In this document: piece after piece, positions 8,818-16,511 of the stretch | Layout of the letters: every line of letters starts with the position of its first letter | How positions within the stretch are numbered: position 1 is the first letter of the stretch | Source of the DNA: an uncultured Ruminococcus sp. | GTDB lineage: Bacteria > Bacillota > Clostridia > Oscillospirales > Acutalibacteraceae | Assembly: GCA_902800005.1 (NCBI GenBank) | Contig: CADCCP010000015.1 | Location: 1 to 50,523 of the forward strand | DNA length: 50,523 nucleotides | Direction of reading: 5' to 3' | Position numbers and translations under genes: made by a program | Notes under the pieces: model-generated | Told to the model about the DNA's origin: nothing | Databases searched by the model: none | What the model saw: only the letters and a program-made list of their open reading frames with translations

Positions 8818-9489
8818 TTACATAGGCTCACCTAAACCGCCTACGATTTTTTCAAGTTCATTATAGGATTTTTGACTGACAGCTCCGTACAATACCTGCA
8901 TATCTTCTTCATTGTAATTCATCACTACATAAAGATCATCACTTGCATTAAAGTAAAATGACATATTGAACGGGTAGTCCTGTTCGTCGTTTTTCAGTTC
9001 AAAAGGATATTTTTTCAGCTTTTCACGAATTATTTTCAATTCCTCTGCCGTTATACTATAAAATTCTTCGGGATAATACTCAAATGTAAATACCGACTGA
9101 TACGCACTCTGACAAAGCAAAAATTTACTTAAAGTATCACAGTATTTTATCCATTCTTCATAACTGTGATCCGTGTAGTAAACGGGCGGGTCATCTTTGC
9201 ACATATCCTCTCGGCGTATGCCTAACTGAAAAACACCCTGATTTTCATTCATTAAAATATAAAAATCCTTTTCATTTTTCAGCCAATCCCATTTTTTATA
9301 GTGTTCGGGCAATATCCACTCGTCCTGCAAATGCTTTAAAATTTCTGTTCTGCCGACCTTTCTGTAATAGTCTTCCAAAACCTTCGGCAAGTTTCCGAAC
9401 ATCTCTTTCAAAAACACAATATCATCATCGGAATATCCCTTAAATTCATCAATGTTATATAAATTTTTCATAATTTCGTATAAGTCCAT
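8818..9489 (-). CDS. SUKH/SMI1-KNR4-like protein
   Basis: The 223-residue soluble acidic protein has the SUKH pattern: LPKVLEDYYRKVG early, then a W-rich segment and NENQGVFQLGI, the usual 'E-N-Q-G' core strand of SMI1/KNR4 proteins. Many members are immunity proteins against polymorphic toxins, but others are housekeeping and no toxin gene is visible here. The ATG at 9489 with AGGGGTG upstream fits better than the GTG at 9498. It is 18 bases upstream of dnaE and probably shares its transcript, which is an odd setting for an immunity gene. The superfamily call is moderate and the function unknown. Confidence 0.65.
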   Translation of the reverse strand: MDLYEIMKNLYNIDEFKGYSDDDIVFLKEMFGNLPKVLEDYYRKVGRTEILKHLQDEWILPEHYKKWDWLKNEKDFYILMNENQGVFQLGIRREDMCKDDPPVYYTDHSYEEWIKYCDTLSKFLLCQSAYQSVFTFEYYPEEFYSITAEELKIIREKLKKYPFELKNDEQDYPFNMSFYFNASDDLYVVMNYNEEDMQVLYGAVSQKSYNELEKIVGGLGEPM

Positions 9490-9565
9490 ACCTGACACCC
9501 CTCTCTCATTATAAATCCGACTATGTACAATTTTTCACTCTCAAAAAACTTGACAAAGAAATAAA

Positions 9566-9600
9566 CCGCCCCCGACAAAGAACTCTCTGTCGAGGGGATA
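9566..9600. terminator. GC-rich hairpin upstream of the SUKH-like gene
   Basis: CCCCGACA and TGTCGAGGGG form a stem with a bulge around an A/C/T loop. It sits between the end of the methyltransferase gene and the start of the SUKH-like gene, both on the minus strand. It lacks a long T tail after the stem on either strand, so termination is plausible but weak. Confidence 0.4.
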
Positions 9601-9642
9601 TTTTAATCAGCAATTAACAATGGATTGTGACAGCCGATAACT

Positions 9643-9670
9643 GCACATTCCTAATTCCTCATTCCTAATT
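9643..9670. repeat. Four heptamers, AATTAGG/AATGAGG family
   Basis: Read on the minus strand the words are AATTAGG, AATGAGG, AATTAGG and AATGTGC in exact 7-bp phase. The TAG stop of the methyltransferase gene (9665-9667) lies inside the first word, so the array begins at the gene's stop codon. Confidence 0.8.
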
Positions 9671-10786
9671 TTTAAAGTACATATGTAGCTGACATTTTAT
9701 CATGCCGTTATAAAGTTTACGTCTTTTATCGGACTTTCTGCCGAAATATTTTTCAAAGTTATCATCGGGAGTGATAATGCTGTAACTCCAACCCTGTCTT
9801 TTAATGAACTTCTGTCCCATGATCTTATAAAGTTCACGAGCCTGTTCCATATCGAGAAGCCTTTCACCGTAAGGCGGATTACATATCACGCTTGCCTTTT
9901 CAAAATCTTCACGGAAGTCCTTTATGTCCCTTTTCTGCACGACAATACGCTTTTCAACACCGGCTTTTCTTGCATTTTCGAGAGTCAGGGCAACAGCATT
10001 TTCATCTATATCATAGCCGTATGCCATGAAATCACAATCAAGTTTTATATTGTCCTGTGCAGACTGCCTTTCCTCTCTCCAGACGTTCTCCGGAATGACA
10101 CCCCATTTTTCAGCGGAAAAACTTCTGCGAAGTCCGGGGGCTATATTAAGGGCTTTCAACGCACTCTCTATTAAAATCGTACCCGAACCGCAAAATGGAT
10201 CAATGACGGTACTGTAATGACGTACATGAGAAGCGTCCGCCATAGCACAAGCAAGAGTTTCTTTAATTGGAGCGATAGTCGCATTGGCACGATAGCCTCT
10301 TTTATGCAAGCCTGCACCCGATGTATCAAGCAAAATACTGCATTTATCTTTCATGATGAGAAATTGTATTTGATGTAAAGCACCCGTTTCTTCAAACCAT
10401 GATGTATGATATTTTGCATTAAGCCTGTTGACAACGGCTTTTTTTATGATTTTCTGACAGTCGGGAACGCTTGCAAGCTTTGAATTGACGGAATGTCCCT
10501 TGACGGGAAAAGCATCATCTTTGGCAAGAAAATCTTCCCAATGAATTTTGCTGACACCCTGAAATAGATCTTCAAAAGAGTATACAGGAAATTCCGCAAG
10601 AAGAATTTGTATTCTCTCGGCATATCTCGAACATATATTAGCTTTTGCAAGAGTGTTGAAGTCACCTTCAAAGAGAACTCTGCCATTTTCGGCTTGTATC
10701 TTTTCAATTCCAAGTCTTTTCAATTCATCTGCACAAATGCCCTCTATACCTAAAAGACATGGGGCGGCAAATTTTATTTTTTCCAT
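9665..10786 (-). CDS. THUMP-domain class I SAM-dependent RNA methyltransferase
   Basis: The 373-residue protein has an N-terminal ferredoxin-like/THUMP RNA-binding region (about 1-160) and a Rossmann methyltransferase domain with the SAM motif DPFCGSGTILIESAL and the catalytic NPPYGERL, typical of N-methylation of guanine in RNA. It matches the RlmL-N-terminal/YpsC family that modifies 23S rRNA. The exact target cannot be read from the sequence. AAGGGAGA precedes the ATG. It starts 10 bases after the degV stop, so the two form an operon. Its stop codon is embedded in a heptamer array. Confidence 0.9.
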   Translation of the reverse strand: MEKIKFAAPCLLGIEGICADELKRLGIEKIQAENGRVLFEGDFNTLAKANICSRYAERIQILLAEFPVYSFEDLFQGVSKIHWEDFLAKDDAFPVKGHSVNSKLASVPDCQKIIKKAVVNRLNAKYHTSWFEETGALHQIQFLIMKDKCSILLDTSGAGLHKRGYRANATIAPIKETLACAMADASHVRHYSTVIDPFCGSGTILIESALKALNIAPGLRRSFSAEKWGVIPENVWREERQSAQDNIKLDCDFMAYGYDIDENAVALTLENARKAGVEKRIVVQKRDIKDFREDFEKASVICNPPYGERLLDMEQARELYKIMGQKFIKRQGWSYSIITPDDNFEKYFGRKSDKRRKLYNGMIKCQLHMYFKN

Positions 10787-10796
10787 ATTATCTCCC

Positions 10797-11669
10797 TTAT
10801 TCAGTTATCTTTGAGCAGGCTATGGCAAGTGAACCCGGTCCTATATGACAGCCTATACTTAAAGAAAGTTCCGCACCCCTGATTTTAAAACCCGGAAATG
10901 CTTTTTCTATTTCTTTCTTCCACTGATCGACTTCCGAACTCGGCATATCGGAATAAGCATACAAAAGGGACATCTGTTTGTTATCGACATATTCTTTGAA
11001 ACGTCCGTCAAAATCCCTGTGCATAGCGGCTATCATAGTTTCCTTTGCGGATTTGATACCCCTGCATTTTGCGTAAGCATCAAGTTTATCTCCCTGTATC
11101 TGCAAGACGGGCTTCAAATTCATTACGTTTGCGATCAATGCACCCGCTGCTGTCACTCTGCCGCCTTTTTTGAGATACTTCAAATCATTTACCATTATGT
11201 ATATGCTGGATTCCAATTTGTCTTTTTCGAGTTTTTCTTTTATATGCCTGCCCGAATAGCCCCTCTCAGCCATTTTAACAGCATCTTTTACAGACTGGTA
11301 CTGTGTCACGGAAATTCTCTGATTATTGACAACGTGGACTCTGCCCCCAAAGTCCTTTGCCATCATTGAAGCAGTCATGCATGAACTGCTCAGCCCCGAT
11401 GACATGGGGATATAAACCACTTCATCATATTCTTTCAAAAGTTTTCTCCAAAAATCCGTAAGTTCTGTGGGAGAGGGCTGTGAAGTTGCAACATTTGCCT
11501 TTGAGTTGGCTATAAGTTTGTAAAAATCTTTCTGAGATATATCCACTTCTTCAAAATACTGTTTATCATTGACAAAAAAGGTCATAGGGAGAATATGCAC
11601 TCCCATTTTTTTAGCTGAATGTCTTGTAATGCCGCTGTTGCTGTCAGCAGCTATAGCAACCTTTGACAC
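10797..11669 (-). CDS. DegV family fatty-acid-binding protein
   Basis: The 290-residue protein has the two-lobed DegV pattern: ADSNSGIT at the N terminus, VHILPMTFFVNDKQYFEE, the ligand-site MSSGLSSSCMTAS near residue 90, and the YLKKGGRVTAAGAL stretch. Members bind long-chain acyl chains, and in Firmicutes some act as FakB partners of the fatty acid kinase FakA. No fakA is nearby. It starts with GTG preceded by AAGGAGGAAT, and a clear promoter lies 39 bases upstream. The rRNA/RNA methyltransferase gene follows in the same operon. Confidence 0.92.
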   Translation of the reverse strand: MSKVAIAADSNSGITRHSAKKMGVHILPMTFFVNDKQYFEEVDISQKDFYKLIANSKANVATSQPSPTELTDFWRKLLKEYDEVVYIPMSSGLSSSCMTASMMAKDFGGRVHVVNNQRISVTQYQSVKDAVKMAERGYSGRHIKEKLEKDKLESSIYIMVNDLKYLKKGGRVTAAGALIANVMNLKPVLQIQGDKLDAYAKCRGIKSAKETMIAAMHRDFDGRFKEYVDNKQMSLLYAYSDMPSSEVDQWKKEIEKAFPGFKIRGAELSLSIGCHIGPGSLAIACSKITE

Positions 11670-11707
11670 AAGAGATTCCTCCTTGATAAAAAAATTTTCT
11701 TATATAA

Positions 11708-11736
11708 AGTATATAACATTTATATCGAAATAGCAA
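11708..11736 (-). promoter_or_regulatory. Promoter of degV-methyltransferase operon
   Basis: On the minus strand TTGCTA (11731-11736), a 17-bp spacer and TATACT (11708-11713). Confidence 0.7.
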
Positions 11737-11769
11737 ACTATTTTTTCTCATAACTTCATAAAAATTTAC

Positions 11770-11798
11770 TTGACAAAACACCGATAACATTGTAAAAT
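11770..11798 (+). promoter_or_regulatory. Promoter of tRNA-Arg/tRNA-Val
   Basis: TTGACA (11770-11775), a 17-bp spacer and TAAAAT (11793-11798), 20 bases before tRNA-Arg. It is back to back with the degV promoter. Confidence 0.8.
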
Positions 11799-11817
11799 AA
11801 TAGAGTAACACAATCAT

Positions 11818-11891
<74 letters not shown>

Positions 11892-11893
11892 GT

Positions 11894-11921
11894 AATAATG
11901 AATAATGAATAGTTAATAATT
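11894..11921. repeat. Four heptamers, AATAATG family, between two tRNAs
   Basis: AATAATG, AATAATG, AATAGTT and AATAATT follow in 7-bp phase immediately after tRNA-Arg. This is the AT-rich version of the heptamer arrays found elsewhere in the window. Confidence 0.65.
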
Positions 11922-11963
11922 TTTAATATTGCGGATTATCAGTTATTCACTGTTCATCTTTTT

Positions 11964-12040
11964 GGAGGCTTAGCTCAGCTGGTTAGAGTACTTGCTTGAC
12001 ATGCAAGGGGTCACTGGTTCAAGTCCAGCAGTCTCCACCA
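11964..12040 (+). tRNA. tRNA-Val (anticodon GAC), CCA encoded
   Basis: Acceptor GGAGGCT/AGTCTCC with wobble, anticodon stem CTTGC/GCAAG, loop TTGACAT giving GAC, discriminator A and encoded CCA. With the TAC tRNA at 628-703 the window carries two valine isoacceptors. Confidence 0.95.
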
Positions 12041-12047
12041 AAAACAA

Positions 12048-12087
12048 AATAACGTCCCGTCACTTTGTGTCGGGGCGTTATTTTTTT
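12048..12087. terminator. Bidirectional terminator after tRNA-Val
   Basis: AATAACGTCCCGTCA pairs with TGTCGGGGCGTTATT, followed by TTTTTTT on the plus strand. On the minus strand the stem is followed by a T-rich tract. It serves both the tRNA pair and the convergent unknown gene ending at 12087. Confidence 0.85.
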
Positions 12088-12509
12088 CATAGCTTCAAAT
12101 ACAATTCTTTTGCAAACTCTCTTGCTTTGAGCCATCTTTCATCGGTGTCCATTGCAGCGACTGTCCAGCAGTCTTCGCTGTGTGCATTGATTATCATTTT
12201 TAGTTGTCTGTTGATATTCAGAACAAGATTATACATATCGCTGTCAATGCACTTTGCCCTGAGCAAGTCGGGGGCAAATGCCATTCCCTGATATGAGAAC
12301 ATCTGCACGACCTTATCGGCAATATTTTCTTCATCGGGATAGATTTTCTTCAACTCCTCCTCACTCAGCGAAACCGCTTTTACAGCCTCCCTGAACTTCT
12401 CGTAATCAAGCACAAGATACTTTCTTTCCTCGCTCAGATAACAATGTATGTACTCCTCTTTCATATCCTCATCAAAATTTTTATATTCCTGAAACCACCT
12501 GCTAATCAC
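12087..12509 (-). CDS. Unknown acidic protein, second gene of an overlapping pair
   Basis: The 140-residue protein is helical and charged (ISRWFQEYKNFDEDMKEEYIHCYL..., AFAPDLLRAKCIDSDMYNLVLNINRQLKMII), with no signal peptide, membrane segment or motif that I recognise. A longer frame reaches 12560, but GTG at 12509 is preceded by AAAAGGGGGGAA and overlaps the stop of the upstream gene by 8 bases, which is typical of translational coupling. It ends at a bidirectional terminator. The partnership with the upstream gene is the only functional hint. Confidence 0.65.
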   Translation of the reverse strand: MISRWFQEYKNFDEDMKEEYIHCYLSEERKYLVLDYEKFREAVKAVSLSEEELKKIYPDEENIADKVVQMFSYQGMAFAPDLLRAKCIDSDMYNLVLNINRQLKMIINAHSEDCWTVAAMDTDERWLKAREFAKELYLKL

Positions 12510-12771
12510 ATTGTTCCCCCCTTTTATAAAGTAACATATCATTTTCAAAATCCGTTTCATTTACAGAAAAAATTTCTTTCAGTCTTTGATACCGTTTATC
12601 AGTATCGTTTAGTTCCAAAAATTCTCCGTTAATGAAATCTATATCAATATGCCTGAAAATCAGCTTATTATTTTCAAGTTCAAAAACATCTGTAAAATAT
12701 GTTACAGAATATATATCATCAACATCATACCCCAATTCACTGACGAACAAATTAAATTCCTCATTCATCAT
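12502..12771 (-). CDS. Unknown 89-residue acidic protein, first gene of the pair
   Basis: The small soluble acidic protein (FNLFVSELGYDVDDIYSVTYFTDVFELENNKLIF...) is not recognised. Its start codon ATGATG and the AGGA that serves as SD both lie inside a heptamer array (12759-12786), so the N terminus MMNEEF is encoded by repeat words. It overlaps the next gene by 8 bases. It could be a recently shortened gene whose original 5' end was replaced by the array. Confidence 0.6.
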   Translation of the reverse strand: MMNEEFNLFVSELGYDVDDIYSVTYFTDVFELENNKLIFRHIDIDFINGEFLELNDTDKRYQRLKEIFSVNETDFENDMLLYKRGEQCD

Positions 12772-12786
12772 TCCTAATTCCTCATT
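12759..12786. repeat. Four heptamers, AATKAGG family, containing a start codon
   Basis: On the minus strand the words are AATGAGG, AATTAGG, AATGATG and AATGAGG. The start codon of the 89-residue gene is at 12769-12771 inside the third word. Confidence 0.8.
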
Positions 12787-12828
12787 AAAAAAACGGCACT
12801 TCGAGAGGAGTTTCTCCCGAAGTACCGG
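12787..12828 (-). terminator. Terminator of rpmB
   Basis: On the minus strand CGGTACTTCG and CGAAGTGCCG form a stem around a G/A/C-rich loop, followed by TTTTTTT (12787-12793). Confidence 0.9.
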
Positions 12829-12842
12829 AAATCATATTTGCA

Positions 12843-13031
12843 TTAAACTGCTCTTGTAACCTTACCTGAACGAAGGCAACGGGTGCAGACATTAACGCGT
12901 TTCGGACTGCCGTTCACGATCGCCTTGACCTTAACGACGTTTGGCTTCCATGTTCTGTTTGAGCGTCTGTGTGAGTGAGAAACTTTTATACCGAAAGTGA
13001 CACCCTTACCGCAAATTTCACATTTTGCCAT
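12843..13031 (-). CDS. rpmB: 50S ribosomal protein L28
   Basis: The 62-residue basic protein matches L28: MAKCEICGKG at the start, VSHSHRRSNRTWKPNV in the middle, and CTRCLRSGKV near the end. The two CxxC pairs make it the zinc-binding form. AGGAGGTG precedes the ATG. It follows rplL by 55 bases with no clear terminator between, so it may be read from the rplJ promoter. That is unusual, because rpoB is the normal neighbour of rplL. Confidence 0.95.
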   Translation of the reverse strand: MAKCEICGKGVTFGIKVSHSHRRSNRTWKPNVVKVKAIVNGSPKRVNVCTRCLRSGKVTRAV

Positions 13032-13086
13032 TTTTTTGCACCTCCTATGGTGATAAAAAGATTTTTAGGTTTGCCTTGAAGTAAGA

Positions 13087-13464
13087 TTACTTAACCTCTA
13101 CCTCAGCACCGACTTCTGTGAGCTTAGCCTTGATAGCTTCTGCATCGTCCTTGCTTACTGCTTCCTTAACGGGCTTCGGAGCACCGTCAACGAGAGCCTT
13201 AGCTTCTTTCAAGCCGAGACCTGTGATCTCACGAACGACCTTGATGACCTTGATCTTCTCAGCACCTGCTGACTTGAGGATAACGTCAAATTCTGTCTGT
13301 TCAGCGGCTGCTGCTGCACCGCCGTCTGTGGGAGCTGCAACTGCAACTGCTGCTGCGGCTGATACGCCGAATTCTTCTTCTACTGCATGAACGAGTTCTG
13401 AGAGTTCAAGAACTGTAAGACCTTTCAATTCTTCTACAATAGCTGTAACTTTCTCTGATGCCAT
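13087..13464 (-). CDS. rplL: 50S ribosomal protein L7/L12
   Basis: The 125-residue acidic stalk protein has an N-terminal dimer domain, an alanine-rich hinge ([20 protein letters not shown]) and the conserved C-terminal domain ([27 protein letters not shown]), which contacts elongation factors. GGAGG lies before the ATG. It is 44 bases after rplJ in the usual L10-L12 operon, so it should be under the same L10 leader control. Confidence 0.98.
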   Translation of the reverse strand: MASEKVTAIVEELKGLTVLELSELVHAVEEEFGVSAAAAVAVAAPTDGGAAAAAEQTEFDVILKSAGAEKIKVIKVVREITGLGLKEAKALVDGAPKPVKEAVSKDDAEAIKAKLTEVGAEVEVK

Positions 13465-13508
13465 TTTAAATTACCTCCATGATTTGAGATGTATTTTTGT
13501 TTTTTTCA

Positions 13509-14039
13509 TTATGCTTCTGCGGGAGCTTCCTCAGCAGGAGCGGCTTCATTGCTCTTGTCAACAATAGCCTGTACGGCTCTTGCGAAAGATGCGATAGGTG
13601 CCTGGAAAGCACCGAGTACATTGGCAAGCAAAACCTCTCTTGACGGGAGTTTTGCAAGGCTCTGGATCTTTTCAAGACTGATGACCTCATTATCAAGATA
13701 ACCCGTCTTTACTTTAAAGTTGTCATGCTGATCGGCAAACTTCTGAAGGATACGGGCTGCTGCCACATAATCATCAGCACTTGTTGCGATAGCAGAAGTA
13801 CCGTTAAGTACATCGTCAATACCGTTAAGACCTGCCTTTTCAGCCGCACGCTTTATCAAAGTATTCTTTACTACGGTATATTTTACACCGCTTTCACGAA
13901 GTTCCTTACGGAGCTTTGTATCGTCCTCAACAGTGATACCCTTATAGTCAACGATGATACCTGCAACTGAACCTTGGATCCTTTCAGCGAGCTGTGCAAC
14001 AGCCTGCTGTTTCTGTTCCAAAACTTTCTGACTTGGCAA
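13509..14039 (-). CDS. rplJ: 50S ribosomal protein L10
   Basis: The 176-residue protein matches L10: QKVLEQKQQAVAQLAERIQ at the N terminus, IIVDYKGITVEDDTKLRKELRESGVKYTVVKNTL, and an acidic/alanine-rich C terminus that binds L7/L12 dimers. The start is TTG (14037-14039) with GGAGGTGAATCG upstream; a weak start suits an autoregulated gene. A typical L10 leader lies directly upstream, so free L10-L12 complex probably represses its own mRNA. Confidence 0.97.
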   Translation of the reverse strand: MPSQKVLEQKQQAVAQLAERIQGSVAGIIVDYKGITVEDDTKLRKELRESGVKYTVVKNTLIKRAAEKAGLNGIDDVLNGTSAIATSADDYVAAARILQKFADQHDNFKVKTGYLDNEVISLEKIQSLAKLPSREVLLANVLGAFQAPIASFARAVQAIVDKSNEAAPAEEAPAEA

Positions 14040-14061
14040 AACGATTCACCTCCGAATATTT

Positions 14062-14096
14062 AAAAATACGCCCTCCCCATTTGCGAGGAAGGCGTA
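14062..14096 (-). terminator. Attenuator-like hairpin before rplJ
   Basis: On the minus strand TACGCC and GGCGTA close a stem with CTTCCTC/GGGGAGG, followed by TTTTT. It lies between the L10 leader core and the SD of rplJ, where an attenuator is expected, so leader binding by L10 may set read-through. Confidence 0.7.
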
Positions 14097-14188
14097 GTGA
14101 TACACTAAAATACACGCACACAACCTCGGCAGGCAGGGAATCACCCTTTTATGCAAATTCATGCACCTGCTGTCTTCAGTCAACAGCA
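14090..14188 (-). ncRNA. L10 leader (ribosomal protein autoregulatory mRNA element)
   Basis: Downstream of the promoter the minus strand carries GAAGACAGCAGGTGC and, further on, CCCTGCCTGCCGAGG, the conserved arms of the bacterial L10 leader in which the L10(L12)4 complex binds a kinked stem. Its position directly before rplJ and the following T-tailed stem agree. Boundaries are approximate. Confidence 0.8.
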
Positions 14189-14194
14189 ATGTTG

Positions 14195-14223
14195 ATTATA
14201 CCACACCGAAATGTGTATGTCAA
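14195..14223 (-). promoter_or_regulatory. Promoter of rplJ-rplL
   Basis: Perfect TTGACA (14218-14223), 17-bp spacer and perfect TATAAT (14195-14200) on the minus strand. Confidence 0.9.
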
Positions 14224-14234
14224 GACCTTTTTTC

Positions 14235-14269
14235 AGAGAGTGGAGTATGGAGAGTTAGGAGTGGAGTGA
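14235..14269. repeat. Five heptamers, GGAGAGT family (left arm of an inverted pair)
   Basis: AGAGAGT, GGAGTAT, GGAGAGT, TAGGAGT and GGAGTGA in 7-bp phase, behind the rplJ promoter. It is complementary in style to 14335-14364, so the two arms can pair across about 65 bases. Confidence 0.75.
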
Positions 14270-14334
14270 TCCACGCCTGTCCACATATTCACTCTGTCGT
14301 CATATATTCGGAAAGCACACGAATTTCAAGCGAA

Positions 14335-14364
14335 CACTCCGCTCCACTCTGCACTCTCCACACT
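14335..14364. repeat. Heptamers, ACTCTCC family (right arm of the inverted pair)
   Basis: CCACTCT, GCACTCT and CCACACT (14344-14364), preceded by an irregular word, just downstream of the rplA stop. With 14235-14269 it forms a long imperfect hairpin between rplA and the rplJ promoter. No other terminator is visible there. The 158 bases between the two features and genes hold nothing else that I can identify. Confidence 0.7.
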
Positions 14365-14373
14365 AAATAAAAA

Positions 14374-15075
14374 TCAGACTGCTCCGTTGATTTTAGCGGG
14401 ATTTACCTTTACAGCCGGTCCCATAGTGGTAGCAACTGCAACAGATTTGATATACTGACCTTTTGCGGCAGCGGGCTTTGCCTTGATGATGGCACTTATG
14501 AGAGCATCGAAGTTCTCAGAAATCTTGTCTGTGCCGAAGGACACCTTGCCGATGGGGCAGTGGATAATGTTTGTTTTATCAAGACGGTACTCAATTTTAC
14601 CGGCTTTTGCTTCTTTGATAGCCTTTGCAATATCAGGTGTAACAGTACCTGCCTTGGGGTTCGGCATAAGTCCACGAGGACCGAGGATCTTACCAAGACG
14701 ACCAACAAGTCCCATCATATCGGGTGTTGTGATAAGTACGTCAAAGTCTGTCCAGCCTTCACTCTGGATCTTCTGAGTGAATTCCTCTGCACCTACATAT
14801 TCTGCACCGGCATCCTGTGCTTTCTGCACGTTGTCGCCCTTGCAGATAGCAAGAACTCTTACCTGTTTGCCTGTTCCGTTAGGAAGAACGAGGGCACCAC
14901 GAACCTGCTGATCTGCGTGACGTGAGTCAACACCGAGCTTTACATGAAGCTCAACAGTTTCGTCAAATTTTGCAGTACCTGTCTTGAGGCAAACATCGAT
15001 TGCTTCTTTTGAGTCATATGCTTTTGTCTTGTCGATGAGTTTTGCAGCATCGACATATTTTTTACCGTGTTTCAT
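14374..15075 (-). CDS. rplA: 50S ribosomal protein L1
   Basis: The 233-residue protein matches L1 throughout: [40 protein letters not shown], the RNA-contact segment [19 protein letters not shown] and a C-terminal [10 protein letters not shown]. It binds 23S rRNA at the L1 stalk and often its own mRNA. GGGAGG lies 10 bases before the ATG. It follows rplK in the normal rplK-rplA order. Confidence 0.98.
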   Translation of the reverse strand: MKHGKKYVDAAKLIDKTKAYDSKEAIDVCLKTGTAKFDETVELHVKLGVDSRHADQQVRGALVLPNGTGKQVRVLAICKGDNVQKAQDAGAEYVGAEEFTQKIQSEGWTDFDVLITTPDMMGLVGRLGKILGPRGLMPNPKAGTVTPDIAKAIKEAKAGKIEYRLDKTNIIHCPIGKVSFGTDKISENFDALISAIIKAKPAAAKGQYIKSVAVATTMGPAVKVNPAKINGAV

Positions 15076-15142
15076 TATGGTTTTTCCTCCCTATTCAGTG
15101 GTAAAATCGGAAATTACTTTTGTCCTCCCACTCGGAGAGCGA

Positions 15143-15568
15143 TCAGTCTACTACTACAATACCCATACTTCTTGCCGTACCTGCGATCATGCTGCAAGCT
15201 GCCTCGATGCTGCCTGCATTGAGGTCGGGCATTTTCTGTTCTGCTATTGCACGAACCTGATCTTTAGTGATCTTTGCAACTTTCTTCTTGTTGGGTTCAC
15301 CCGAAGCGGATTCGATTCCGCAAGCCTTTTTGATAAGGACTGCTGCGGGCGGAGTCTTTGTCACAAAGGTGAATGAACGGTCTGCATACACTGTGATAAC
15401 GACAGGAATGATAAGACCAATATCTTTCTTTGTGCGTTCATTGAATTCCTTTGTAAATGCCATGATGTTGACACCGTGCTGACCGAGAGCCGGTCCTACA
15501 GGCGGTGCCGGTGTTGCCTTTCCGGCAGGTATCTGAAGCTTGATAAAGCCTGTTACCTTCTGAGCCAT
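15143..15568 (-). CDS. rplK: 50S ribosomal protein L11
   Basis: The 141-residue protein, the standard L11 length, begins [20 protein letters not shown] and keeps [15 protein letters not shown] and the C-terminal rRNA-binding part with [11 protein letters not shown] frame six codons longer exists, but it would start inside the SD; GGAGGTG lies 9 bases before the ATG at 15568. It forms part of the GTPase-associated centre. Confidence 0.98.
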   Translation of the reverse strand: MAQKVTGFIKLQIPAGKATPAPPVGPALGQHGVNIMAFTKEFNERTKKDIGLIIPVVITVYADRSFTFVTKTPPAAVLIKKACGIESASGEPNKKKVAKITKDQVRAIAEQKMPDLNAGSIEAACSMIAGTARSMGIVVVD

Positions 15569-15586
15569 TTCTAACTGCACCTCCAA

Positions 15587-15683
15587 AAATTGTGGTAAAA
15601 TGCGGAGAGCTGAAAAATTTTCTCTCCTCCCACGAGGGAAAATCCCTCAATAACAACGGATCTCTCCGTTATCAGCTTACTTT
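15587..15683 (-). other. Structured spacer between nusG and rplK
   Basis: Three small inverted repeats are seen on the minus strand: AACGGA/TCCGTT, GAGGGA/TCCCTC and GGAGAG/CTCTCC. None has a proper T tail. It may be a processing site or L11/L1-responsive structure, but no known element is recognised. Confidence 0.35.
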
Positions 15684-16223
15684 TTACTCCAAGACCTCGA
15701 CCTTGTTCAATGCAAGATCGACAGGAGTATCCTGTCCGAACATCTCAACCAGAACCCTTACAGTATTATTCGCCATATCAATGGATTCCACGATACCCTC
15801 TGCATCGTCAAAGGAATCGTCCTTGATACGCACCCTGTCACCCACTTTATAGGCAACTTCAATTCTGCTTGCTGTTTCGGACTGATTTTCAAGTCCCATT
15901 GCACTCACTTCTTCATCAGAAAGCGGTATCGGCTTGGAACTCGGACCGACGAATCCGGTACATCCTCTGATATTCCTTACAATGTACCATGTATCGTCAT
16001 TCATCACCATTTTCACAAATACATATCCGGGGAAAATTTTTCTTTCAACTGTCTTAGGTTTATCATCGGTTATCTCCGTGACCATCTCTATCGGGACACA
16101 GACATCTGTGATAAGTTCCTTGAAGCCCCTGTTTTCAACAGTTGTTGCGAGATTAGAGGCAACCTTCTTTTCATATCCTGAATATGTATGCACGACATAC
16201 CATCTTGCTTCATCTCTCGGCAT
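15684..16223 (-). CDS. nusG: Transcription termination/antitermination factor NusG
   Basis: The 179-residue protein has the NGN domain (ARWYVVHTYSGYEKKVASNL, FPGYVFVKMVM, RNIRGCTGFVG) and the C-terminal KOW domain (YKVGDRVRIKDDSFDDAEGIVESID). It binds RNA polymerase and couples it to ribosomes or Rho. ATG at 16223, preceded by GGAGGGAA, is preferred over the GTG six codons upstream. It lies between secE and rplK as in most bacteria. Confidence 0.98.
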   Translation of the reverse strand: MPRDEARWYVVHTYSGYEKKVASNLATTVENRGFKELITDVCVPIEMVTEITDDKPKTVERKIFPGYVFVKMVMNDDTWYIVRNIRGCTGFVGPSSKPIPLSDEEVSAMGLENQSETASRIEVAYKVGDRVRIKDDSFDDAEGIVESIDMANNTVRVLVEMFGQDTPVDLALNKVEVLE

Positions 16224-16250
16224 GAGTATTCCCTCCGACACACATTGTTA

Positions 16251-16496
16251 TTAATTTCCGGCAAGATCCATCACAAGTCCGAAAAGGCTGTGTAATCCTG
16301 TATCAACGCCGAAAATCACCAGTCCCGCAACCAACATTACAAGCAATACGATTCCCGTATTTCTGAACGTAGTTTTCGGTGACGGCCACACTATTTTTTT
16401 TATCTCCCTGATAATGTCACGGAAGAAACCTACAATACCGTTCCAGATCTTTGCAAAGATATTGGGCTTTTTTTCATCAGCTTTTTTCTTAGCCAT
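16251..16496 (-). CDS. secE: Preprotein translocase subunit SecE
   Basis: The 81-residue protein has a short lysine-rich cytoplasmic start, the conserved amphipathic FFRDIIREIKKIVWPSPKTT and one membrane helix (GIVLLVMLVAGLVIFGVDTG), the single-helix SecE of Gram-positives. It clamps SecY in the SecYEG channel. A GGGGG tract precedes the ATG. It sits between rpmG and nusG. Confidence 0.97.
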   Translation of the reverse strand: MAKKKADEKKPNIFAKIWNGIVGFFRDIIREIKKIVWPSPKTTFRNTGIVLLVMLVAGLVIFGVDTGLHSLFGLVMDLAGN

Positions 16497-16511
16497 GCCT
16501 GATACCCCCGC

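Noticed and set aside
12087..12771. Toxin-antitoxin pair
   Set aside because: The overlap and small size are suggestive, but neither protein shows a known toxin fold or DNA-binding motif and the downstream protein is acidic.
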